This document shows, one piece after another, positions 45,636 to 55,996 of a stretch of DNA of 64,000 nt (position 1 is its first letter; each line of letters starts with the position of its first letter). Both the position numbers and the translations under genes were made by a program. Location of the stretch: positions 116,142,501 through 116,206,500 of the forward strand of contig CM075669.1 of NCBI GenBank assembly GCA_037962975.1, given 5' to 3'. Source of the stretch: Clitoria ternatea. Lineage: Eukaryota; Streptophyta; Magnoliopsida; Fabales; Fabaceae. The notes under the pieces are model-generated. The model saw only the letters and a list, made by a program, of their open reading frames with translations. It made no database searches and had not been told where the DNA came from.

Positions 45636-48600
45636 TGTAACATCCTAAAAATAGGATTTATTATCAAAGCATAATTAAAAGAGGGATTTAAAGGAAAATA
45701 CAATTATCAAAATGATGAATACATCCCTAACAATTATTATAATGACTAATGCGTCCCTAAGTTATTTAAAATTTAAATTTCTTCTCTTTCCTTCTCAATT
45801 CTTTCGTAAGTTAGAGAGAGTTTATCTCTTCTTCCTTTTCTTCTTCATCTCATCCAAATTATCACTTCTAATCCTTTCTTTTCCAATTTTCTTCCAAGAT
45901 TATCAAATTGAAGTGGAAATTCACCTCCTTTCTCTTTCTTTATCACGTTGGTAGCTTGGATTTAAGAAGGGGAACTCCAAATTCCTTAATTTACGGTAAA
46001 GAGATGAACTCTCATCTTAGGATTTGAATTAATCATGTCTTCATCCTTTAATTCTTCCAATTTTATGAGGTTTAAAGCAATTAGAATCTATATGCATGAG
46101 TGGATAGCTTAGGTTTTCAAGAACTTTGAATTCCATGGAGGATGTATATAGAAAATGGTTCCTGATTACTAATTTTGATAAATTGAAGCTTAATAATGTT
46201 CGTTTCAATGAAATATAGTAGCTTTGGAGAGTTTCAGAAGTTTTCGGAGTTCGGAGTTAATCAAAATCAAATACCGAAAGTTGTCGAAGCTTGTCGATAA
46301 GTTAAAATATACCTAAAATGATTGTGGTTTGATGTTTATTGATCAGAATACAAAGTTAATATCGAATACGTTATTTAAGTACATGTATTGTTAATTCTAG
46401 AAAGTTGTTTGATTCAAGGAATAGAGATCGAGGCCTATGATTCACGATTAGTAAGGTTCAATAGCTCTTGGAGCTTTTGGGAATTCTCTATTCGAGGTAG
46501 GGGAAGCTTTACATTTTAAATGTATAGCTTATGAATGGACTCAGAATGATTTTGTTATGTTAACTGTTATATGCTATGAATTATTGGTATGATATCCCGA
46601 ATATATAATACATGTAACTTATTTGGGTAGAGATGTATGTATGTATGAGTTATATTGACTTAAATGAATGGTTGCTATGCATGAGATGTAGTAGGATACT
46701 TGATTGATGTGAACTATATGTATGAGATGTAAATTGAGATAGCATAAGATGTTTGTATTGATGAATAAACATGAAATATGATTGTGGTTTTGAGGATCCC
46801 ACAAAAGACCTTGGGTGGGACTCAAGGCAAAACCTCTTGAGCGAGGCTCGGGGTTTAGCTCGTGACACTATTGTTGTCGCTGAGAGTGATTGTGTCATGT
46901 GAAAGGGCAAACAGTTTGGTACCAGTAAATTGGTTGGATCAGCTGAGAGCTGAGTATATGGCTGAGAGCCAGTGTTGCAACACAAAATAAAACTTAATAA
47001 TGAATGATTGGATCTAATTGAATAAGCATGTATATGCATTGAAAGATGTTGTTGTGAACAATATGGATTATAAGGCCATTTGAGAATATATGAATGTATG
47101 AAATATGATGAGAATGTATGAAATATGAATATTATTTATAGATGTTAATGAATTGGATAAGTGATCTGATTCAATAACTGTCATTTCACATGTATATGCT
47201 CACCCTTATTTGTGGTTATTTTTACAGTGGATATAGGAAGAAGTGAAGGCATATGAGAGATCACTCAGCATAATCATGGAGTATTATGTAAATATATTTG
47301 TGCATAGTGTACATAGTAGTATGCGTTTGCCTTGGCCAGCTCTTAAAAATACATTATAATATGTATAAATAGTTAGTGGTTTGGATAATTGGCAGCTTCA
47401 CTTGAAAGCTTGAATTCTGACTATGTATATGTTTATGATAAATGATATGTTATATGAATATGAATGCCTAGAAATGAAATGATGCATATGCATATAGTGA
47501 AAAATTAGGAACTGGAAGGGTGAAATTGTGATTCGATGACTTTTTTAAACTGTCGAAAGGGATCAATAGATTCCCTATATCATTTATGAATTGTCTAAAC
47601 AGGTTTTGACATATTTGAATGAAATTAGAGAGATATAATGCATGGAAATTGTATAGTTTGGTCATATTGTATTTTTCTGCATAAGTCAATCATATGTCAG
47701 AATTTTGGTGAACGGACATCGCCATTAACCTCGGAATAGGGAAAATATAGTGCTCATGAAGTTTCATAGTAATTGGACTTGAAATGGGCAAATTACGTAA
47801 GTTAGAAGTTAGTCGAGGAGTTTGGCATGTCATTTGACATGAAAAATTCAAACGTCTAGGTCTGTACTGAAAAACTCGCTCAAGTGAGATGATTTCTGCT
47901 CAAGCGAGATAAGTCGGTTATAGGTAGAAGGCTTACTGGCCAATTCTCACTCAAGCGAATTTGGTTCGCTCAGGCGAGAATGATGTTTCACTCAAGCGAG
48001 ACCTTCATGTATCAAAGGTGTGGCCTCTGGCCCAATCTCACCCAAGCAAGAATAGTACTCGCTCAAGCAAGTGATGGTGAAAATGGTTCTGGACGAATTT
48101 CGCCCAGGAGAGAATCCTTCGCCTAAGCGAAATGAATAGGGGTTGATTCTGGATCAGTTTCGCTCAAGCGAGCGTGAGTCGCTTAAGCGAATGTGAGGGT
48201 CAGATGCTGATGGTGTGCTTGCCCATGCGAGCTAGGTCTTGTCCAAGCGATTCATGTTGAACTCGCTCAAGTGAGCTTGTTTCGCTCAGGCAAGGAAGGG
48301 GGTCTGATACATGTTGTTAACTCACTCAAGCGAGCCAGGCCTCACTCAAGCGACTTGTGTAGAACTCGCTTAAGCGAGTAAAGGCTTCGCTCAAGCGAGT
48401 TTGCCCAGATTTTAATTTTTTTCATTTTCTTTATTTTCTTCAATATAGCTTTATTATTTTTATTATGAAATTGTATTTTCTTTTATTTCATAATTAAATT
48501 ACACTTTCCGTTAATCCTTGTGGTGATCGCAATATTGATTATCCAAGGAGCACTTTTAATTAATTTTTACACCTTCTCATATCGCCATATATGGGATAGG

Positions 48601-48739
48601 TTCTTTTAAATGGTCCAAGGGTATTTGTTAAATTTTTATTTCACGGCTTTTTCTATAAATTATTTGATTTGATAAACCATGAAAAATTTACCCTCAATTT
48701 TATTATTTCAATTAATCATATTGGGGTTAGGATGTTTTA
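45636..48739 (+). mobile_element. Solo LTR E (3.1 kb)
   Basis: Starts TGTAACATCCTAAAAATAGG, ends GGATGTTTTA, with perfect duplication CTTCT at 45631-45635 and 48740-48744. Shares TTTGGTACCAGTAAA (46914-46928) with LTRs A and C, and CATATCGCCATATATGGGATAGG (48577-48599) with C and D. Dyad array at 47874-48400. No coding interior. Confidence 0.8.
47874..48400. repeat. Paired dyad array, CTCGCT-CA-AGCGAG type (LTR E)
   Basis: About twenty-one dyads. Centres read by eye at 47881/47901, 47952/47971/47993, 48043/48064, 48105/48124, 48165/48184, 48224/48244, 48268/48287, 48327/48347 and 48371/48392, that is 19-22 bp within every pair. Distances from pair to pair range from 44 to 71 bp. Confidence 0.85.
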
Positions 48740-48744
48740 CTTCT

Positions 48745-50567
48745 TCCCTTCAAAATCCAAAAATTCATAATTTTTAATTCATTAATTTGGCACGCTACTA
48801 ATCAATGCCACAATTCATATACCATATCATACCAAAACATGATAGACTATAGATCCTCCTTGCACGCTGTTCTCTTTTCAATTTCAATAAATTTTGATCA
48901 TTCCTTTTCCAATCATCCTTCATTAATTAAACTCTTCCTCTCTCTCGGCATCACAAAAACCATCACCCATCACCCTTTAAAAATTTTTGTTCCTCCTTCA
49001 TCACATCCGATTACCATAGGCTACCATTCCACCACCAATTTTAAATTCTATAGCTCCACCGAACAACAAAACCCCTTCCTATTTTAATCACTTCACCATC
49101 ACTAACTACATCTTTCTCTCGGCTTCACCAAGGTAACCACCCATTTTCTTCAATTTCTCTTCTTCCTTCTTTTTACTCTTTCAATTTTAATGGTTGTCCC
49201 TTTTTTTTCTACTCAAAACCATGAACCCTTCTTTTCCCTTGTGGTTGCATGTTGTGTTTTGATAATCCCGGGAGTGATTAGGAACCATCAACGTGAAATA
49301 ATCGGCATTTGGTGAATTTTTGGCAACTCACCTCTTTGTCCCTCCCAAAATCGTGACCACCATACAGGGTAAGGAGAGTCTCACTTCGTTATCTCTCATT
49401 TTAAATTTTTCTATAATGTTCGTTTGGTACCGGGGGGTAACCCTTTCAAATTTCATTACGATCCGACGACTAGATCTAAAGTTCTATAATTTTTCATTAT
49501 CGTTATCAATTATAATTTTTTCTTTTATTTAAATTCTTGTTAATTATTGAGTATAATGTTTGGCATTGCCGCCTTAATCCCCAATATTTCCTTTATTTAA
49601 TTCCTATTATTTTGTTGAGTTTAATGGTCGGCTATGCCGCCTTATAATTACTATTATTGTTATTATCAATATTATCCTTCTTCTTCTTCTTCTTCTTCTT
49701 CTTCTTCTTTTTGTTGTTGTTGTTGTTGTTGTTGTTATCATTATTATTACTACTATTTTTATTATTATAACTATTGAGCATAATGGTCGGCTCTATCGCC
49801 GCTCCTAATATTTCCTTTTATTTAACTTCTATTATTTAATATAATGGTTGGTTCTATCGCCTTATAATTATTATTATGGTTATTATTAATATTATCACCC
49901 TGTTATTATTACTATTATTATTATAAGTAATGGTCAAATACTTTCTTTAAATTAAAGCAACACTATTTAAAATAATTACTATTTTGGTTACTAGTTTTAA
50001 AGTTCAAATGCATTAACTTCTCTTTAAGCTAAACGTTATTTAAGCCACGATAGAGCTGATATATCTTCAAAATAAAGATAAAAACCTATAACGTCCGAAA
50101 AACAGGTAGGACCTAACAACTTGAGAATAAATATTTCAAGATAAGGGAACACATAGACACTTAGGGGTCCAAAGGGAAATAATGATAATATTAAGTTAAA
50201 AATTAAGAATTTAAGTAAACATTTTAAGGGCCTAGTAAATCTAAACAAATAACCATAAAAATAAACTACTAAGTAGACCCTAGGAGTAAACCTTAGTATA
50301 AAAGAACTAAAAGGAACTAAAAGGTAATTGATAGGCTTGATAAAAATTTCAATAATGAGATGTAGAGTTTTCTAAGCCAAGTTCAAGATTTAGTTGTCTA
50401 GGAAAATAACTAGGTTCTTAGCTAACAGTTAGATTATAATAAAGAAAGAGGAAAATTTTGAGTTATAATTAGGTAACATAGAGTTAGTCAAATAGGTACA
50501 CCAAAAAGGGTTTAAGAATAGCTAAGATAATCAGTTGATAAATAAGAATATAGTTTAAAAATGGTAA
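48745..50567. other. Unassigned repeat-like DNA between LTR E and the Tat element
   Basis: Pyrimidine-rich at 48830-49200, then tandem-like words and microsatellites at 49546-49880, then AT-rich. Host DNA of the Tat insertion; no gene seen. Confidence 0.4.
49546..49880 (+). repeat. Degenerate tandem repeat TAATGGTCGGC..CGCC plus microsatellite
   Basis: Four loose copies of a block (TAATGGTCGGCTATGCCGCC and variants near 49556, 49623, 49780, 49842), mixed with ATT-rich runs. A TTC run (49675-49710) followed by a TTG run (to 49736) interrupts it. Confidence 0.65.
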
Positions 50568-51089
50568 TTAGAACAACATCACCTTGCATGTGTCTTGAAA
50601 TGAGCTATTTATAGTTGAATGTAGGAAATGAATCGTTGGGTGCAAGTGGGCCCCTTGGTTCTGATAGCGTGTGAAGTGTGTCAATCAAAGTGGCTCAGTA
50701 CTCAGAGTGTGTCAGGGGGGTAGGTCAATTATCAGAGTACGATCCCATAGGAAGAAGAGAGGATAATCACCTTTCCGCATAATCTGCTGACACATGTACT
50801 TGCTTTCTGAGGCCATTGACGTGACATATTTTGCTACATTCAGTATCTTCGCTGATAAGTTATTAGGGGATCTTATCTCGCTGTGACTGAGAAACCTATA
50901 GTTATATAAGTGTTCTGTGAAAATGAACAATGATCCGTTATAGAGAAAATAAGTGGGGCGATTGTGAGATGAGAACGAAAGGCCAGACATCGGATATCCG
51001 GTGTGGTAATGTTGAACCAGGACACCAGTTTTCCTTACATGAGGTCACTCTGACGTCACAAGATCGGGGCCGGTATCCAGACCGGATCA
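50568..51089 (-). repeat. Tat 3' LTR, truncated
   Basis: Matches 61797-62318 base for base except six substitutions. The part equivalent to 61519-61796 is missing; unrelated AT-rich DNA begins at 50567. Minus-strand start TGATCCGGTCTGG is next to the PPT. Confidence 0.85.
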
Positions 51090-51102
51090 TTTGTCCCCTA
51101 GC
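51090..51102 (-). other. Polypurine tract of Tat element
   Basis: The minus strand reads TAGGGGACAAA directly before the 3' LTR start TGATCC. Such tracts prime plus-strand DNA synthesis. Confidence 0.6.
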
Positions 51103-51595
51103 TTGTATGAGGGACTGTTAAGTTGCTCATATGAGCTACACAACTCTGGAGAAGTCTGGATGCCGGTGGTACATTCTGGAAGGTCTCTGGAAGCTCTGTT
51201 GCATCCGATCTAATAAACAAGTGACCACTCTTCTCGCGTTGCGTACAACGGATTCAGACAGCATAAAATAAATGATGGAAATCCCAAGAGTCTTTGAGAA
51301 TCAAAACCCTTGGTATTCGAAAAGTGGTTGAAAGGCATTAAATGCGCATGGCATGATTGGACATTAAATGCATTTTTTACGCACGAGCCATCATTACCCA
51401 AGAGTGTAACCGTCGATTAGGCTTATTGGGCCTGGATTCAAACTGAAAGGGGGGCCCATTTTGCCAAAACGTTTACTGAAACGTTACCATTTTCGCGCTT
51501 GTACGTGACGAAACGACAGAGTCGTTTCAATTTGAAAGGTTGCGTTTTGAGGTCAGCGTTGTGACCTTCGACGGAACACTATGCCTCCTCATTAC

Positions 51596-51605
51596 CTATA
51601 AAAGG
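51596..51605 (+). promoter_or_regulatory. TATA box of the antisense ORF
   Basis: CTATAAAAGG lies about 175 bp upstream of the ATG at 51774, inside the element but outside the LTR, pointing opposite to gag-pol. It would let the antisense ORF be transcribed independently. No expression evidence is available here. Confidence 0.55.
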
Positions 51606-51773
51606 GGCTCTTAGCAGATTTTGGAATCCACTTTTGTTTTCAAGCTTAGTGAACCTCTGCTCAAATTTCTTGGAAATTTCTCTGCCGTCTTCAAACTTCT
51701 CAAAGATCTTCTTCCTTTAGGTAACCTCCCTTTCCTTCAACTCCTTGCAATTTTTGTTCATTCTGTTTCCACC

Positions 51774-54442
51774 ATGCGCCCTGGAGCAGGCAACGCTGGT
51801 CCTTCAAATAGGGGGAGTTTTGGCTCTCGTGCCCCCCTTAGCCATCGTGGTGGGAGGATTCCAGTGAATCCTCCTGTGGCTGGGCCTCGTCGCTCAGAGA
51901 GAGCTGAAACTTCTTCCTCACGAGCGTCCTCTTCCAAACGCCGCTCTGAGGTTCCCCTTGACTCGAGGGCTACCAGCCGCTCTGATGATGGGTCGAGTGC
52001 TGAAGGTTATCTCTCTGACGATGTTGCTTTTTACCACAGCACGTACGCGTTCCACCGTGCCTGCACAACTATGGATCTTCCTGGACGTGGAAAAACACCA
52101 GTTCTCCGTTCTGTTGAAGGATGTGTCAACGTTGTGGCACACCGGCTTGACTGGGAAAAGCTCAACAGGGAGAAACCCTACTGCTGGGTGGAAGAGGAAT
52201 TCCTAGAGATCCCTTCACACCATGCGAGTGAGGAAGAATGCACGGTCTCTTTTCGCTGCAAAATATACTCAGACAAGAAATATAAAGCGCGATACGCTGT
52301 GCTGGCACCACGTCCCTCTGAGAGAGTATGCCACAGAGTCCCTGATGAGAGGTCGGTCTACATGTACGACTTCGTCTTCTTGAAATTGGGGGTACGCTTC
52401 CCCTTGACGGAATTCCAGATGGCCGTTCTACGCTTCTTAGACTGCGCCCCTACACAACTGTATCCCAACGGTTGGGGTCTGGTCCGGGCTCTGGAGATTC
52501 TGGGGGAGCATTTCAACTTCTCCGCCACTGTGGCCAAACTGTTCTACTATTGCCAAGTGGTCCGCCGTGCCAATAAGAAGAGCGGCCTTGGGTTCATTAC
52601 CCTCCGTAGTGACTCAAGGGTGATAAATTTCAAATCTTATATGGAATCCGCGAAGGTGGATGGACGCTCCTTCAAGCATTACTACACGCGGGTCCGTATT
52701 CAACCGAATAAGCCGGTCTTCTGGCGAAACAAGGAGGGATTTACCAAGTTTCCTCTTAGCTGGACGCACGAGCATTTTCTCCTCATGAGCCGTGCTTATT
52801 ACACAGATGAGAGTGAACTCTCCTCTCATTCTGTTGAGGTCTTGAGCGCCATGCAGACGGCCTCGAAGACCCTTAAAGGATTTTCCAGCAGGCTCCTCTT
52901 GGCAGAGGATGACATCCGAAACACCTACCTCCGTAATATCCGCTCTTACTCTATTTGTGTTGTATAGTTATTCTGTTCTGATTATTTTTTCTTCTTATGT
53001 GCTAACTCAAACTTTCTTGTTTTGCAGAACAAATTGAAAAAGCCTGCCCAGAGATGTTGTCGTTAAAGACCATGATGGCTGACGGTGATTCCTCCTCTGA
53101 GGAGAATGAGATCCAGGCGAAGAGGAACGCCACCAAAACTCCACTCATTCCCCTGACCTCGGCAGTAGGTGAAGAAGTTCCTCTCTTTGATGAGGAGGAA
53201 ACAGAAAAACAAGCTGAGGCCACTGAAGCGGGCGACGAGGAGGCCGTCCTAGAGAAGAAGAAGAAAAAGAGGCACCTTGTTAAAAAGGCAGATCAAGAAA
53301 AGCCCTCCTCTGATGAACCTGTGAAGAAGCGTCAAAAAATGCTCGAAGAAACTGGATTGAAGAAGGATAAGGGAAAGAAGCCCGTTCCTGAATCCTCTAC
53401 CCCGTCTTCACAGAATGCTTCAGAGCCGGACTCTGGGAATGGTCCTCCTCCGACGTTTGATCCTCCACGCGATTCCTTCCTCTCCCCATACTTATGGTTT
53501 CAAGGGTCCATGCCCCCCACCCTTCCAAAAGCAAGGTATTGCCTCCGCCCCTCCCTCGACGCTGCTGGCGTTCGAGGTGCTTGTAAGGCCGGGCGTTGGC
53601 AGCTGGATGAACTATCTGGCCTCCTTGATTCCCTAAGCGAGAAGGCAGATTATATGGAGCAGGTTGAAAAACTTGAAACCGAACTCGCGGTGAAGGAGAC
53701 ATGGGCGGCCAAACAAGCTGAAGTTCAAAGAGGCGTGGAGTTGGAACTGAAGAAAACCAAGGAGACGCTCCAGAGGAAAACTGAGGAGGCAAGCCAAGTT
53801 CATTTTGCCAACAAGGCTCTAGAGCGGGAAGTTGCCGACCTTTAGAAACAGAACAAATCCATACCCCTCCTCGAAGAAGAATTACAACTAGAGAAGAAGA
53901 GATCGGCTAAGCTTGCTGACGATCTCAAAATTATGGAGGACGGTCGCAATAAAGACCTTGGGGAGTGGGAGAGCCTTTGGAAGGAGATGCAAGCCCAAAT
54001 TGAAGAACTCAAGAAGGGTGGTGCGAGTACTGGGCCTTCAGAAGAGGATTTTGCCAAGGTTCAAAGAAGATTAACTGCTGCGAAGGCCAAAGCTGCCAAA
54101 GCCTTGGAGATATGCAAGAATGTGGCGTATGAATCCTTCGGCCTGGCCCTCCGTCAAGTTTATTATCGTAACCCTGGAGTGAAGCTGAATCTGTACGGAT
54201 TGGATCCGTTCTTCGAATTCCATGGGGGAAAACTTGTCGAAGTACATAAGGACGGCTCGCACCATGAACCCCGTGCATCTCTGTATGAACTGCCTCCCCT
54301 TCCAGAAGGTCAAAGTATGGAGCCAACAACGTCCACCGCTGCCTCTGGAGCTGAAACGCAAGAAGGTGCCCAAGCTGGAGCAGAGGACAAAAAGGAGAAG
54401 ACAGGGGTTCCCACTGCAGAGGATCAGGCACCGGCCTCTTAA
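51774..54442 (+). pseudogene. Antisense ORF of Tat element (putative gypsy-type transposon protein)
   Basis: Starts at ATG 51774 in good context (CACCATGCG); the frame is also open upstream to 51621. Exon 1 runs to about 52932 and exon 2 from 53028; a 95-bp GT-AG intron (GTAATATCC...TTTTGCAG) joins the frames. A single in-frame TAG at 53843-53845 breaks the protein; the same frame then continues to 54442. The N-terminal part is Ser/Arg/Pro-rich, the middle (YMYDFVFLKLGVRFPLTEF, GWGLVRALEILGEHF) resembles the Pfam family named putative gypsy type transposon, and the C-terminal part is a Glu/Lys-rich coiled coil. Its role in Tat elements is unknown. Confidence 0.75.
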
Positions 54443-54949
54443 TTTATGCTCTATTCATAGCTGTGTACTGGGATCAGCTCCAGTCTTTAACTACTTTGTG
54501 ACCTCCATAATTTCTTATTTTTGGAAATAAAATTTACTGTTGCTTCTCTTCAACTGCTTGCGTCGAATGTATGATTGCTGGATAACTTAGTGCTATACAA
54601 AACATTTTACTGTTTTCAATGCTTTGTGAATCCGTTCTGTGTGGTTACCTAGCTGCTTAGAGCGTACTTATCACACCGGATTAAGATAACAAATTGTAAT
54701 AAAGAAGCGACAATTAAGTTAAAGCATGCCCTGTCCCCAAGTATAAGTATATTGGGAAGGGAAATTTTATCTCAAGAATTACCTTTTAACTCCTTAAAAA
54801 GATAGAAATGCTCATCTGTCCTCGAAGATGTAGAGCGGATACGTTAGCGTTCAACCGCTCTGTGGTGGATATTCCATAATTGAGGACAGACATTGCCTTT
54901 GAATTTTGGTACAGCTTTGACAAGGGTAAGCTTTACACCTTTCTCTTGA

Positions 54950-55140
54950 GGTTCGGTTTGGTCCTACATCTCAAGTCTTCACACGGTGTTCGGTTCGATC
55001 CTACTAACCGTACTTGGAGTTCGGTGCAATCCTACAATCCAAGCCTTCAACACGGGGTTCGGATCAGGGCTAATCCTGAACCTACTGCGCCCGTTACTCG
55101 GGGTTCAGCGTGGTTTTCTGTATGAACCAGCCTACTGCGC
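54950..55140. repeat. Degenerate GTTCGG repeats beside the 59-bp array
   Basis: Several GGTTCGG words with variable linkers (ACACGGTGTTCGG, GGAGTTCGG, ACACGGGGTTCGG) look like diverged units of the neighbouring array. Confidence 0.6.
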
Positions 55141-55151
55141 CCAAGCCTTCG

Positions 55152-55680
55152 CATGGGGTTCGGTTTGTGGCCTTGAGGAAGGACCAGCCCTACAACCCAT
55201 TTGGTCTTCGAATGGGGTTCGGTTTGTGGCCTTGAAAAAGGACCATCCCTACAACCCATTTGGTCTTCGAATGGGGTTCGGTTTGTGGCCTTGAAAAAGG
55301 ACCAGCCCTACAACCCATTTTGTCTTCGAATGGGGTTCGGTTTGTGGCCTTGAAAAAGGACTAGCCCTACAACCCATTTTGTCTTCGAATGGGGTTCGGT
55401 TTGTGGCCTTGAAAAAGGACCAGCCCTACAACCCATTTTGTCTTCGAATGGGGTTCGGTTTGTGGCCTTGAAAAAGGACCAGCCCTACAACCCATTTTGT
55501 CTTCGAATGGGGTTCGGTTTGTGGCCTTGAAAAAGGACCAGACCTACAACCCATTTTGTCTTCGAATGGGGTTCGGTTTGTGGCCTTGAAAAAGGACCAG
55601 CCCTACAACCCATTTTGTCTTCGAATGGGGTTCGGTTTGTGGCCTTAAAAAAGGACCAGCCCTACAACCCATTCCACCTC
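55152..55680. repeat. 59-bp tandem repeat, about nine units
   Basis: Units begin ATGGGGTTCGGTTTGTGG at about 55153, 55212, 55271, 55330, 55389, 55448, 55507, 55566 and 55625. Inner units are almost identical. It lies between the end of integrase and the antisense ORF, where Tat/Ogre elements commonly carry tandem repeats. Confidence 0.9.
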
Positions 55681-55996
55681 AAGGAGTTACATCGTCAAAA
55701 CACACGATGTGTGATTGAGATCATCCGTCCTGAGAGGTCTTCATCAGTCCCTCGAGGAGTTACATCATCAACTACAGAATTGGTAGTTAGATTCCTTCGT
55801 CCTGAGGTGTATGCGTATTAAGCTACGGCTATAAATTGCAACACATAAGAAAAGTAAGAATGATAGGGCAGTTAAACTGTATTCTCATTAAGATTGAAAG
55901 TACATTACAAAGAGAGCGTAGTTGGGGTCATGTTCTTGAGAAAACCCAATGGGAAAAAACTCAAGTAAGGAAAAAGAGTACACGCCGTCTTACCAA

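Noticed and set aside
23899..48400. Dyad arrays as CRISPR arrays
   Set aside because: Repeats are only 8-14 bp, the gaps are repeated rather than unique, and the DNA is plant LTR sequence without cas genes.
50712..50990. 92-residue frame, nearly identical copy at 61941-62219
   Set aside because: Both copies lie in the two LTRs of the Tat element, so identity reflects LTR duplication, not protein conservation.
53397..53792. 131- and 140-residue minus frames opposite the antisense ORF (also 54009-54431)
   Set aside because: They are complements of the coiled-coil and proline-rich coding sequence and resemble nothing in Tat elements.
55047..55294. Frames of 70-102 residues in the 59-bp repeat region
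   Set aside because: A 59-bp period shifts frame each unit, and the frames only follow the repeat.
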